Made by a program: the position numbers and the translations under genes
DNA from: Nitrososphaerota archaeon
GTDB taxonomy: Archaea; Thermoproteota; Nitrososphaeria; Nitrososphaerales; Nitrosopumilaceae
Length of the DNA stretch: 57,454 nt
Reading direction: 5' to 3'
Assembly: GCA_016872015.1 (NCBI GenBank)
Contig: VHBK01000004.1
Coordinates: forward strand, 1 to 57,454
The notes under the pieces: generated by a model
Told to the model about the DNA's origin: nothing
The model's database searches: none
The model's input: only the letters and a program-made list of their open reading frames with translations
Part shown: positions 15,918 to 24,517 of the stretch, piece after piece
Layout of the letters: each line of letters begins with the position of its first letter
How positions within the stretch are numbered: the first letter of the stretch is position 1

Positions 15918-17021
15918 TCAACGTATCTTGACGATTGTCAAAACATCTTCGTCTTGCAGAACATGCTGCAATCCAACTCGCTGTCCACCAAACTTGACGC
16001 TTTTGCCCCAAACCAATCCGTAACGGAATTCTTTTTTCATGCTGCGATGCAGTTTGTTACAAACATCTTCTACTGTGGAATCTCTTCTAATGATTAATGG
16101 TTCTTTGAAATCAGTTTCTCCTCCCTTTGGCCTCATGTATAATCGAATAAAGTCCAGGTTTTCATAGATTTTTTCTTTGAGCATTTCAATGTTTAATCCA
16201 GAATCTGCAGAAATTGGAATTACCTTGGATTTTACCTTGGCAGTTACCTCCTTGACGAACTTGGGGTCTACTAGGTCCACTTTGTTTAATACTGTGATGG
16301 ATTCTGCGTAGCTTTTATCGCCTGTTAAATAGTCAACTAGCTGCTCTGAGGTAATATCTTCGCGTATTACTACTCGAGCGCTGGTATAGCCATACACATT
16401 TAGTATTTCACGCGCGAGTTTTTCGGACATGGATGTCAGCTTTACCTGCTGTGCAATTGCTATTCCTCCAGTAGATGCCTTTTCTATGACTATGTTTGGT
16501 GGCTTTTGGTCTAGTCGTATGCCGATGTTGCCAAGCTCGGTTCGCAAAACATCTTCGTGATATGGCTGAAAGACATCAAGTATTAGAATGACCAAATCCG
16601 CACTGCGTGCAACTGCGAGAATTCTTTTTCCAAGTCCTTTTCCCTTTGATGCACCTTCGATGATTCCAGGCAAATCCAATACTTGGATTTGAGCTCCTCT
16701 ATACTCCATCATGCCTGGTACTACGGTTAGTGTGGTGAACTGATAAGCTCCGACTGCAGAGCGTGAACCTGTTAATTTGTTAAGTAGAGTTGATTTTCCA
16801 ACACTGGGCAATCCGATAAACACAACTGTTGCATCACCAGTTCGCTTTACATCAAACCCATCGGAGCTGATTCCAGTTTTTTTTGTCTGAATTGTTTCCT
16901 GCTCTCGTTTCAGCTTGGCAATCTTTGCTTTTAGCAAACCAATGTGATGCTCTGTTGCTTTGTTTAGCTGAGTTTGGTGTATCTGGTCTTGGATTGCCTT
17001 TATTTTTTCTGGAATTCCCAA
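15918..17021 (-). CDS. DRG-family GTPase with TGS domain
   Basis: A 367-residue translation-associated GTPase of the DRG/Obg superfamily. Order: N-terminal helical hairpin (residues 1-45), G domain with GLPSVGKST (G1), DLPG (G3) and NKVD (G4), an inserted helical domain, and a C-terminal TGS domain ending EDEDVLTIVKIR-like. Length equals that of eukaryotic and archaeal DRG. It binds GTP and acts on ribosomes in eukaryotes (established for the family). The zinc-ribbon gene follows directly; whether that protein plays the part of the DRG partner Dfrp is a guess. Confidence 0.93.
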   Translation of the reverse strand: MGIPEKIKAIQDQIHQTQLNKATEHHIGLLKAKIAKLKREQETIQTKKTGISSDGFDVKRTGDATVVFIGLPSVGKSTLLNKLTGSRSAVGAYQFTTLTVVPGMMEYRGAQIQVLDLPGIIEGASKGKGLGKRILAVARSADLVILILDVFQPYHEDVLRTELGNIGIRLDQKPPNIVIEKASTGGIAIAQQVKLTSMSEKLAREILNVYGYTSARVVIREDITSEQLVDYLTGDKSYAESITVLNKVDLVDPKFVKEVTAKVKSKVIPISADSGLNIEMLKEKIYENLDFIRLYMRPKGGETDFKEPLIIRRDSTVEDVCNKLHRSMKKEFRYGLVWGKSVKFGGQRVGLQHVLQDEDVLTIVKIR

Positions 17022-17101
17022 TTGGTTTCAATTAAGACGTCTTGGTTTGTCAATAAAATCTTTTGATTGATTATTATCTGGGTCGTGGAGCAAAATCCCA
17101 C

Positions 17102-17797
17102 ATGAGGCGCAAGACCTTTGCAGTGGACATTGATGGTACCATAACAGAAAATGGTGGAGGAAGAATTCATTTGGGGGCACTAAACTCTTTGCGCCACATC
17201 AAAAAAATGGGACACAATGTAATTTTGGTTTCTGGAAGATCATCAGTTGAAGCATATCTACTTGGAGTCTTTGGTGGACTAGACACAATAGGCGTTGGCG
17301 AAAACGGTGGGTGTATCACATATGGCACGAATCAACATCATCTGATTGGAAACAAGGAAAAATGCATTGAAGCATTGTCTCTGATTCGCACAAAAATTGA
17401 AAATGTGCGAGAAAAACCCGTCTTTCCTAGACTGACCGAAGTTGTACTAGAGAGAACATTTGACATCGCAGATGCACAAAAAATAACGCAAGGCGCATCT
17501 ATGGATGTGGTATTGGCGGATAGTCAATATGCAATCCACATAAACTCGGCAGGTATAGACAAGACTGTGGGATTCAAAGAAGTAATGAAAAAACTGGACA
17601 TCCGATCAGAGGACGTAATTGCAATTGGAGACAGCGAAACGGACGTTCCATTATTCAAGATGGCGGGATACAGCATTGCGGTGGGAAATGCGTTTGATGA
17701 TGTCAAGTCTTGCGCAAAGATGGTAGTGTCCTCACATGCAGGAGATGGAGTAATTGAGGCGCTGGACAAGCTTGCGCCTAGTCTTTCGGAGTTGTAG
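17102..17797 (+). CDS. Phosphoglycolate phosphatase, archaeal HAD-IIB type
   Basis: A 231-residue HAD phosphatase. Motif I is FAVDIDGTITENGGG just after the start, motif II is LVSGRSS, and the C-terminal metal motif is GDSETDVPLF. The C2B cap lies between. The family (archaeal PGP/TA0175-like) hydrolyses 2-phosphoglycolate. I chose the ATG at 17102 because it directly precedes the first strand; the frame is open from 17063. The argS start follows after three bases, so the two are probably co-transcribed. Confidence 0.87.
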   Translation: MRRKTFAVDIDGTITENGGGRIHLGALNSLRHIKKMGHNVILVSGRSSVEAYLLGVFGGLDTIGVGENGGCITYGTNQHHLIGNKEKCIEALSLIRTKIENVREKPVFPRLTEVVLERTFDIADAQKITQGASMDVVLADSQYAIHINSAGIDKTVGFKEVMKKLDIRSEDVIAIGDSETDVPLFKMAGYSIAVGNAFDDVKSCAKMVVSSHAGDGVIEALDKLAPSLSEL

Positions 17798-17800
17798 TAA

Positions 17801-19678
17801 TTGAGCTTTCGAGTTTTGCTAGATGAAATAAGAAAAAACCTTTTGACTATACTGGAGCAGCAAAAAATTTCTGATCTTGCGTTTTCACTAGAGCCTGCAA
17901 AGGAAGGCTTTGGGGATGTAAGCTGCAATATTGCATTTTTGGCCGCAAAGGCACTCAAGCAAAGACCAAACGAAATTGCGCAATCAATATCGAAGCAATA
18001 TGAAAAATTCCTAGGTGGCCTAGTCTCAAAGGTGGAGGCGCACCCATCTGGATATGTGAATTTTTACGCAGATGTGGGCAAGCTAGGCAAAATCATCATT
18101 GTACAATCCCAAGAGGATGATTATGGTTTTGCAAATGTAGGCGCAGGCACAAAAATCACAGTAGAGCACACAAGTGTCAACCCAAACAAGGCACTGCACA
18201 TTGGACATGTGAGAAATGTCGTAGTTGGTGATTCAATAATTAGAATATTGCAAAAGGCTGGCTATCAAATCAACACGCTAAACTATGTGGATGATTCTGG
18301 ACTCCAAGTGGCTGACATTTTGCTTGGTTTTACACACCTTGGATTCTCACAAGAACCTCCTGCAGGGCAGAAATTTGATCATTACTGCGGAGACGAAGTC
18401 TATGTAAAGACAACAGAAAAATATCAAACAAATCCGGAACTACAAGATATCCGGAATCAAATCCTAAAGGAAATTGAAGATGGAAATTCCGAGACTGCCA
18501 AATTTGCATCAAAGATAACCAGCCGAGTTCTCTCTGAACAACTAAAGACGTGCTGGAGACTAGGAGTATCATATGATTGTCTGAATTTCGAGTCTGAAAT
18601 CGTTCGCTCTCATCTTTGGAAAAAAATATTTGAAAAACTAAAGCAAATGAATCTAGTAAAATTCGAGTCCGAAGGAAAAAATAAGGGATGCTGGGTAATA
18701 CTTGCAGAAGGCGAAGAAGACAAGGTCCTAGTTAGAAGCAATGACACCGCCACATACATTGCAAAAGACATTCCGTATGCCGCATGGAAGCTAGGACTAG
18801 TTGAAGATCCGTTCTATTACACAAAGTACCGTGATCAGCCAAACGGAAAAACACTGTACCAAACTACACTGATTCCAAATGATCTTCCAAAACACAACTA
18901 TGCTTCAAACAAAGTCATCACTGTTATAGACTCTAGGCAAGCCAGACTCCAAAACATAATCACAACACTGATGGCAAAGTTTGGCCAAAACAAAAAGGAA
19001 TACGTACATTTGTCATACGAATCAGTAACGTTATCATCAGACACTGCAAACTCGCTGGGGCTCGATACTGGAGGAAAAAGCACACAAATGTCTGGCAGAA
19101 AGGGTCTCTATGTCAATGCAGACAAAATCCTGGACACATTGGAACAAAAAACACTAGAGGAAACCAAAAAACGCAACCCAGAACTAGCCGATGACACTCT
19201 GCATCAAATTGCAAAAAATGTAGCCGTTGCCACACTCCGATACGAAATGATAAAGCAAGACTTGGACAAAATCATAACATTTGACACTACAAAATCGCTA
19301 AGCCTAGAAGGAGACACTGCGCCGTACATCCAGTATGCATATGCAAGGGCAAGTAGAATCATAGAGAAATCAAACACAAGGCCAAACTTTGATGCAAAGT
19401 TCGAGATGCTCCAAGACCAGTACGAGTCAGCACTGGTAAAAACAATTGGCAAGCTGGACCTAGCAGTCCAAGATGCCGCAAATAATCTGTCTCCAAAGGT
19501 AATTGCAAAATATTGCTATTCACTTGCAGTGTCGTTTAATGGATTTTATGAACATGTACGGGTATTGGATGCAGAGCCAGACCTGCTTAATGCAAGAATC
19601 TGCCTAGTGTATGCATTTCAGAGCTGCCTACAAAAAGCCCTGAACCTAATTGGAATAGACACGCCTCAAAGAATGTAA
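17801..19678 (+). CDS. argS: Arginyl-tRNA synthetase
   Basis: A 625-residue class I synthetase charging tRNA-Arg. The N-terminal Add1 domain is followed by the catalytic fold with NPNKALHIGHVRN (HIGH at 133-136) and YVDDSGLQ, the KMSKS-equivalent TQMSGRKG, and the C-terminal anticodon-binding helices including the DALR region (YEHVRVLDAEPDLLNARI). Length is typical. The start is a TTG at 17801, three bases after the phosphatase stop. Confidence 0.97.
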   Translation: MSFRVLLDEIRKNLLTILEQQKISDLAFSLEPAKEGFGDVSCNIAFLAAKALKQRPNEIAQSISKQYEKFLGGLVSKVEAHPSGYVNFYADVGKLGKIIIVQSQEDDYGFANVGAGTKITVEHTSVNPNKALHIGHVRNVVVGDSIIRILQKAGYQINTLNYVDDSGLQVADILLGFTHLGFSQEPPAGQKFDHYCGDEVYVKTTEKYQTNPELQDIRNQILKEIEDGNSETAKFASKITSRVLSEQLKTCWRLGVSYDCLNFESEIVRSHLWKKIFEKLKQMNLVKFESEGKNKGCWVILAEGEEDKVLVRSNDTATYIAKDIPYAAWKLGLVEDPFYYTKYRDQPNGKTLYQTTLIPNDLPKHNYASNKVITVIDSRQARLQNIITTLMAKFGQNKKEYVHLSYESVTLSSDTANSLGLDTGGKSTQMSGRKGLYVNADKILDTLEQKTLEETKKRNPELADDTLHQIAKNVAVATLRYEMIKQDLDKIITFDTTKSLSLEGDTAPYIQYAYARASRIIEKSNTRPNFDAKFEMLQDQYESALVKTIGKLDLAVQDAANNLSPKVIAKYCYSLAVSFNGFYEHVRVLDAEPDLLNARICLVYAFQSCLQKALNLIGIDTPQRM

Positions 19679-19685
19679 TTGTGGT

Positions 19686-19702
19686 GTTTGTTTTGAACAA
19701 AC
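19686..19702 (+). promoter_or_regulatory. Perfect 7-bp inverted repeat GTTTGTT-n3-AACAAAC
   Basis: The sequence GTTTGTTTTGAACAAAC lies 40-56 bases upstream of the zinc-protein/receiver genes. Related copies occur upstream of cofE (1302), the histidine kinase (7001), the coiled-coil gene at 36744 (36689) and the cupredoxin gene (47235). This is the most symmetrical copy; candidate regulator-binding site. Confidence 0.45.
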
Positions 19703-19741
19703 TAGGAAATAATATCGTTTTCTAGCAAAACTCGTTGTAAT

Positions 19742-19897
19742 ATGGCTCAAGTGTATGGTACCAATTTAGAAAGCAAATGTGCCATTTGTGGAAATTTAGT
19801 AGAGATAACAGAAGGCGCAGTGCTGTATGACACTAAATGGTACCACCAAAAATGCTGGGACAATGGTGGTAAAAATGGTCAAAGTAATAGTAATTGA
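19742..19897 (+). CDS. 51-residue zinc-finger protein overlapping a receiver gene
   Basis: A short gene starting MAQVYGTNLESKCAICGN. Zinc ligands are CAIC (residues 13-16) and HQKC (residues 35-38), a half-LIM or treble-clef-like arrangement with Tyr-Asp-Thr-Lys-Trp between. The tail is Asn/Gly-rich. It overlaps the following receiver gene in another frame by about 20-35 bases, which suggests translational coupling. It may bind nucleic acid or the receiver; neither is shown. Confidence 0.75.
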   Translation: MAQVYGTNLESKCAICGNLVEITEGAVLYDTKWYHQKCWDNGGKNGQSNSN

Positions 19898-20255
19898 TGA
19901 TGACGTAGACACAGTAGAAGTATTCTGCGAGTATTTGGAAATCAAAGATATCTCTGTAGTCGGCCGTGGCTATAATGGAAAAACTGCAGTGGAATTGTAC
20001 AAGAGATTTAAGCCAGACATTGCCTTACTTGATGTGATGATGCCTGAATATGATGGATTTTTCGGCCTGGCAAACATCAGAGCAATCAACCCAGATGCCA
20101 AGGTAATCATGGTTACTGCAGATCTGACAGCAGATACTGAAAAGAAGCTAAAGTCACTCAATGCCTCCGCTGTAATCTACAAGCCGTATGAAATCGACAG
20201 TGTAATTGACACCATAAATAATGTGTACAAGCAGGCAGTAACAATAACACAATAA
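19863..20255 (+). CDS. Single-domain response regulator
   Basis: A CheY-like receiver of about 130 residues. The acidic pocket is in VIDDDVD, the phosphoacceptor is D57 in IALLDVMMPEYDG, the conserved Thr is in VTADLT, and the lysine is in YKPYE. Start ATG at 19863, or 19875 four codons later. It overlaps the zinc-finger gene and is followed by a second receiver 32 bases on. No kinase gene is adjacent, so its phosphate donor lies elsewhere. Confidence 0.9.
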   Translation: MVVKMVKVIVIDDDVDTVEVFCEYLEIKDISVVGRGYNGKTAVELYKRFKPDIALLDVMMPEYDGFFGLANIRAINPDAKVIMVTADLTADTEKKLKSLNASAVIYKPYEIDSVIDTINNVYKQAVTITQ

Positions 20256-20287
20256 ATGCTATATTTGTCGGATTTTGATATTAAACA

Positions 20288-20785
20288 ATGAAAATATTAA
20301 TTGCGGATGACGAGCCGGACCTACTGTCGCAATACCGCACCATTTTAGAAGACAAGGGCCACCAGGTCACAACAACACTGGACGGCGAATCATGCGTCTT
20401 GGAATATTCAAAAAATCTAGCACAAAACCATGATAATCCATTTGATGCTGTGGTACTGGATTATTCCATGCCAAAATTAAACGGCCTGCAAACTGCAAAA
20501 GAAATCTTGGGCCTAAACCCATCACAGAGGATAATATTTGCGTCTGCATATGTGCAGGAAACACTAGTTGATTCCATAAAAAATCTCAAACAAATCGTAG
20601 AATTACTACAAAAACCGTTTTCACTACAAGCACTGGTTGACACAATAGAGGACAAGAACATCTACGAAGAGCTTGCCAAGCTTAACGTAAATGTGCAAAA
20701 CCTAATGGACCTGAATCCAACTCATGCGCAAATTCGTGACTATTTGGAAGCATTGCGCAAGATCCAAAAGGCAAAGACCTTCTAG
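20288..20785 (+). CDS. Response regulator with short helical tail
   Basis: A 165-residue receiver. IADDEPD supplies the acidic pocket, D58 in AVVLDYSMP is the phosphoacceptor, and K109 is in QKPFS. About 45 extra C-terminal residues (IYEELAKLNVNVQNLMDL onward) form a helical tail without a recognised output fold. It is the closest in-window relative of the receiver at 5129-5512. It is probably co-transcribed with the receiver just upstream, so a two-step phosphorelay is possible. Confidence 0.9.
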   Translation: MKILIADDEPDLLSQYRTILEDKGHQVTTTLDGESCVLEYSKNLAQNHDNPFDAVVLDYSMPKLNGLQTAKEILGLNPSQRIIFASAYVQETLVDSIKNLKQIVELLQKPFSLQALVDTIEDKNIYEELAKLNVNVQNLMDLNPTHAQIRDYLEALRKIQKAKTF

Positions 20786-20819
20786 ATAGCTTATTATTCG
20801 AACCGCCAAGTGCCAGATT

Positions 20820-21650
20820 ATGAAGATAAAAAACAATGCATACGTTTTGTTTTTCTATAATGATTCTAAAAAATGGCTGCAAAAAATAGACAGAAAGCAG
20901 TCGTTGCACACACATGTCGGAGTAATAAAACACAAGGATGCAATAGGAAAAGAGTTTGGCAGCAGACTGAGAACAAACAAGGACAAGTATGTGTATCTGA
21001 TAAAGCCGACAGTTCACGACTTTGTAATGAGAAGCCAACATGGCACGCAAATCGTTTATCCTAAAGACTTGGGATATATTGCAGCCCGTTCCGGCGTGCA
21101 ATCGGGGCAAAAAATACTAGAGATTGGAACTGGTAGTGGTGCGCTGACTACCTTTCTGGCAAGCATTGTCAAGCCCAGGGGACACGTCTACACATTTGAT
21201 GTAGCGCCTGACTTTATGGAGATTGCAAAAAAGAACATCACGCGTGCAGGCATGATAAAATACGTCACAATGCACGAGCAAGACCTCAAGACTGCCAAGA
21301 AAATGCCACTATCTGATATGGACATGGCAGTAGTGGACTTGGGGGACCCATGGACCGTAGTTCCGCAGGTACGAAAGATGCTCAAGGGCTCTGGGGCATT
21401 TGTTGCAATTTGTCCTACGATGAACCAGCTGGAAAAGCTTACAGCATCCCTAATTGAAAACGAGTTTACCGACATAGAATGCTCTGAGCACATTTTGCGA
21501 ACAATAGAGGCAAGGGAAGGAAAAACCCGACACTCATTTTATGGTATAGGACACACCACATACATTGCCTTTGCAAGAAAGGCGTTCTATGACCGAAAGG
21601 CCAAAAAGGAAGCAAAAGAGCAGGCAGAAGAAGCACCAGAACTAGCCTAG
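20820..21650 (+). CDS. trmI: tRNA (adenine-N1)-methyltransferase, TrmI family
   Basis: A 276-residue AdoMet-dependent enzyme methylating adenine 57/58 in the tRNA T-loop. The N-terminal beta domain (HTHVGVIKHKDAIGKEFGS) precedes the Rossmann fold with motif I KILEIGTGSGALT, then VYTFDVAPDF, and a DMAVVDLGDPW motif IV that fits the adenine site. The C-terminal tail is Lys/Glu/Ala-rich. Start ATG at 20820; a later start is possible, since residues 1-25 are not typical of the family. Confidence 0.9.
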   Translation: MKIKNNAYVLFFYNDSKKWLQKIDRKQSLHTHVGVIKHKDAIGKEFGSRLRTNKDKYVYLIKPTVHDFVMRSQHGTQIVYPKDLGYIAARSGVQSGQKILEIGTGSGALTTFLASIVKPRGHVYTFDVAPDFMEIAKKNITRAGMIKYVTMHEQDLKTAKKMPLSDMDMAVVDLGDPWTVVPQVRKMLKGSGAFVAICPTMNQLEKLTASLIENEFTDIECSEHILRTIEAREGKTRHSFYGIGHTTYIAFARKAFYDRKAKKEAKEQAEEAPELA

Positions 21651-21721
21651 TGCGCTGTTCGTTTGTATAAAACAGACACAATCTAATAGTCTTTTTTAGG
21701 TTCAGACAAACTGGATCCGAA

Positions 21722-22225
21722 TTGCTATCTGCACACAAAAAGTCTGAAAAGAAAATGCAGCTGGATGAGGCCAAAAAAAGTGTTGAGAATTTTGGCCTGA
21801 TTCATCCAGAAAACCACATCACAAAGCAAGACATTGCAAAACTCGGCTTTGCAGATGACATGCGCAAGCTAAAATCAATTCATCGAGAGAGAATGCTAGA
21901 AGACTTGTCAAGTTTACTCAATGACAAAATTCGGGAATTTGAGAAAATAGAGCAGGAAGACAAGTGGAAGGAGTCTGTTTTACAAAGACTAAACGCAGAA
22001 CTCAATTCCAAAATAGTGCAACTAGAAAACGCAAACCAAACCATAACAGAAGAAAAGGCAAGATCAGATGAGCTAAACAAAAAACTCCAGGAAACCATGC
22101 TAAAACTGCAAAGTTCAGAAGAGCAGCTACGACTAGAGCGCGACTGGCTTGCACAACAAGTAGAGCAAAAATCAAAAGAAGTGCTAGAAACCATCCGCGA
22201 AATGATAAAAAACGAAAAGCCGTAA
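21722..22225 (+). CDS. Coiled-coil protein, unknown function
   Basis: A 167-residue cytoplasmic protein with a TTG start. Residues 1-60 hold a conserved-looking segment (ENFGLIHPENHITKQDIAKLGF). Residues 65-160 form one long coiled coil (heptads such as LNAELNSKIVQLENANQTI). It is 40 bases upstream of the NAD(P)HX dehydratase gene and is possibly co-transcribed. No family recognised. Confidence 0.75.
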   Translation: MLSAHKKSEKKMQLDEAKKSVENFGLIHPENHITKQDIAKLGFADDMRKLKSIHRERMLEDLSSLLNDKIREFEKIEQEDKWKESVLQRLNAELNSKIVQLENANQTITEEKARSDELNKKLQETMLKLQSSEEQLRLERDWLAQQVEQKSKEVLETIREMIKNEKP

Positions 22226-22265
22226 TAATCGAAGAAAATTTATCCAAACCCTCTCTAGAAGACTG

Positions 22266-23126
22266 GTGGCCCAAAAACTCACGCCCATTCTAGTAAAGAA
22301 ATTCATTTCAGGGCGCAGGGTGGACTCTCGTAAGGGACAAAACGGCAAGGTACTAGTGGTCGGTGGCAGCTACATGTATCATGGCGCACCAATTCTGGCA
22401 TCGCTTGCCGCACTTCGAGCGGGAACTGATCTTGTGTATACTGCAGTTCCAAAGATTAACGCCTCTGCAACAAGGGCAATCTCTCCAAACCTAATAGTAA
22501 TTCCGATGGTTGACGCCAAGCTTACGCGCGGCTCTGCAAACAAGCTTCTAGGCCAAGTCCAGTCTGGACTGGACTCTGCAACAATTGGCATGGGCCTTGC
22601 AGTAGCAGACGAAGAAGGCCTCAAAGCATTAATACGAGAATTATCCGCGCAAGATGTTCGATTATCGCTTGATGCTAGCGCACTGATTAGCTCCATTTTG
22701 CCGATTTTGCCGCAAAACATTGTATTGACTCCACATGCGGGTGAATTCCAAAGACTCTTTGGGGTTCTACCGTCAAATAAAATCAAGGAAAGGGTAACGC
22801 TGGTAGAAAAATATGCCCGCGAGCATTCTGTTACAATACTTCTCAAAGGGCCAATTGATGTCATATCTGATGGCAAGAATACATACCTAAATCCAAAGAA
22901 TCTACCATCGATGACAGTAGGCGGAACAGGCGATGTATTGTCTGGTTTGGTTGCTGCCATGTTATCGAAGAATCGAAATTCTCTGGAATCTGCATCTGCA
23001 GCTTCATTTGTCAATGGTATTGCGGGCAAGCTGGCACAGAAAAATCATGGATTCCACATTGTTGCAACTGATCTGGTTGATAACATTCCAAGTGCAATGA
23101 AGCCATTTGACAAAGTGATTAGATGA
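22266..23126 (+). CDS. nnrD: ADP/ATP-dependent NAD(P)H-hydrate dehydratase
   Basis: A 286-residue ribokinase-like repair enzyme that restores damaged NAD(P)H hydrate. Visible motifs are GKVLVVGGSYMYHGAPILAS near the start, NIVLTPHAGEFQRLFG, and the anion-hole motif VGGTGDVLSGLVAAML. Only the C-terminal YjeF half is present; the N-terminal epimerase partner is not in this gene. Start GTG at 22266. The next gene begins on the ATGA overlap of its stop. Confidence 0.92.
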   Translation: MAQKLTPILVKKFISGRRVDSRKGQNGKVLVVGGSYMYHGAPILASLAALRAGTDLVYTAVPKINASATRAISPNLIVIPMVDAKLTRGSANKLLGQVQSGLDSATIGMGLAVADEEGLKALIRELSAQDVRLSLDASALISSILPILPQNIVLTPHAGEFQRLFGVLPSNKIKERVTLVEKYAREHSVTILLKGPIDVISDGKNTYLNPKNLPSMTVGGTGDVLSGLVAAMLSKNRNSLESASAASFVNGIAGKLAQKNHGFHIVATDLVDNIPSAMKPFDKVIR

Positions 23127-24466
23127 AAAAAATTCTTGCACATGTGGATAGGAACATGCCAGGCCTGGTATCTGATTTGCAGACTCTAATACGACAGCCA
23201 AGCGTTTCCGCAAAAAACGAGGGAATTGAGCAATGCGCAAAATTGGTTGCAAAAATGCTCAAAAAATCTGGAATAAAATCAGAAATTCTGAGGCTAAAGG
23301 GAGTAGCACCACTAGTCTATGGCGAGATAAAATCAAAGAAAAATCCAAACAAGACAATTCTGTTTTACAATCATTATGACGTCCAGCCTGCAGAGCCGTT
23401 TGAGCTGTGGGATGATCCTCCGTTTAGTGGTATTGTAAAAGGCAACAAGATTTTTGGACGTGGTTCTGCAGACGACAAGGGTGAACTGATCACCAGAATC
23501 AAGGCAGTGGAAGCATTCTTGCAAGAAACTGGCGACGTGCCCTGCACAATAAAATTCGTAATAGAGGGAGAAGAAGAAATTGGCAGCGCACATGTGGAAC
23601 AATATCTCAAAAAATATCGCAAAAAATTTGCATGCGATGGCGTAATCTGGGAGTTTGGTTATGTTGATGCAAAATCCAGGCCAATAATCGGCCTTGGCAT
23701 GAAAGGACTTCTGTACGTGGAGCTGACTGCTAAAGAATCCATTCGCGATGCCCACTCTAGTCTTGCGGTAATAATCAAAAATCCTGCATGGCGATTAATT
23801 GATGCACTAAAGACACTGCGCGATTCCTCTGGAAAAATTCTCATCAAAGACTGGTACCGTGAAGTCACACCATTTAACAAAGAAGACTTGAAACTGTTAT
23901 CCGGCGAGCCGTTTGACGAGTCTGGATTCAAGTCGGAATATGGAATTGTACAATTTGTAAATAACATGAAAGGCCTAGATGTCAAAAAGGCGTTAGCTGG
24001 AGATCCAACATGTAATATTGCCGGCATGATTTCCGGCTATACCTTACAAGGAGCAAAAACTGTACTGCCGTCTTCTGCTACTGTCAAAATTGATTTCAGG
24101 CTTGTACCAAAGATGGACCCAAAAAAGCAAATAGCCCGACTAAAGGCACATCTAAAAAAGCACGGATTCTCCGACATTTCCATCAAAATATTTCACGGCG
24201 AGGCAGCATCAAGGACGGATCCGTCCAGCCCGTTTGTTGGTATAGTAAAGCAGGCAGCAAAGGAATCCTTTGGCAGCTATATCATCAATGTATCCAATGC
24301 GGGAACAGGACCAATGCACTCTTTTGCCAGTGTTCTCAAAGCCCCATGCATTTCAATTGGATCGACATACATGTTTGCAAGGATTCACTCGCCAAACGAA
24401 TTTGCAAGAATCGATCTGCTCAAAAAGACAACAAAATGTATGTGCCATGTTCTGGATAAGTTCTGA
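23123..24466 (+). CDS. M20-family metallopeptidase/deacylase
   Basis: A 447-residue di-zinc hydrolase of the M20 (ArgE/DapE/CPG2, CNDP-like) family, acting on small peptides or acylated amino acids. Metal and catalytic motifs are NHYDVQPAEPFELW, GRGSADDKGE and EGEEEIGS, followed by the dimerisation domain and a C-terminal HSPNEF that supplies the last histidine. Length matches the dipeptidase subgroup. It overlaps the NAD(P)HX dehydratase gene by four bases, implying translational coupling. Confidence 0.92.
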   Translation: MKKILAHVDRNMPGLVSDLQTLIRQPSVSAKNEGIEQCAKLVAKMLKKSGIKSEILRLKGVAPLVYGEIKSKKNPNKTILFYNHYDVQPAEPFELWDDPPFSGIVKGNKIFGRGSADDKGELITRIKAVEAFLQETGDVPCTIKFVIEGEEEIGSAHVEQYLKKYRKKFACDGVIWEFGYVDAKSRPIIGLGMKGLLYVELTAKESIRDAHSSLAVIIKNPAWRLIDALKTLRDSSGKILIKDWYREVTPFNKEDLKLLSGEPFDESGFKSEYGIVQFVNNMKGLDVKKALAGDPTCNIAGMISGYTLQGAKTVLPSSATVKIDFRLVPKMDPKKQIARLKAHLKKHGFSDISIKIFHGEAASRTDPSSPFVGIVKQAAKESFGSYIINVSNAGTGPMHSFASVLKAPCISIGSTYMFARIHSPNEFARIDLLKKTTKCMCHVLDKF

Positions 24467-24517
24467 GCCTATACGGCCCAGAAAAGACTTTAAAGTGCAT
24501 CAGAATCAAGCTAAAAC

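Noticed and set aside
15912-16097. Plus-strand frames opposite the DRG GTPase end
   Set aside because: Antisense to the TGS domain; no start signal or motif.
22379-23029. 216-codon minus-strand frame inside the NAD(P)HX dehydratase gene
   Set aside because: Antisense to a well-defined enzyme with intact motifs; composition is not protein-like.
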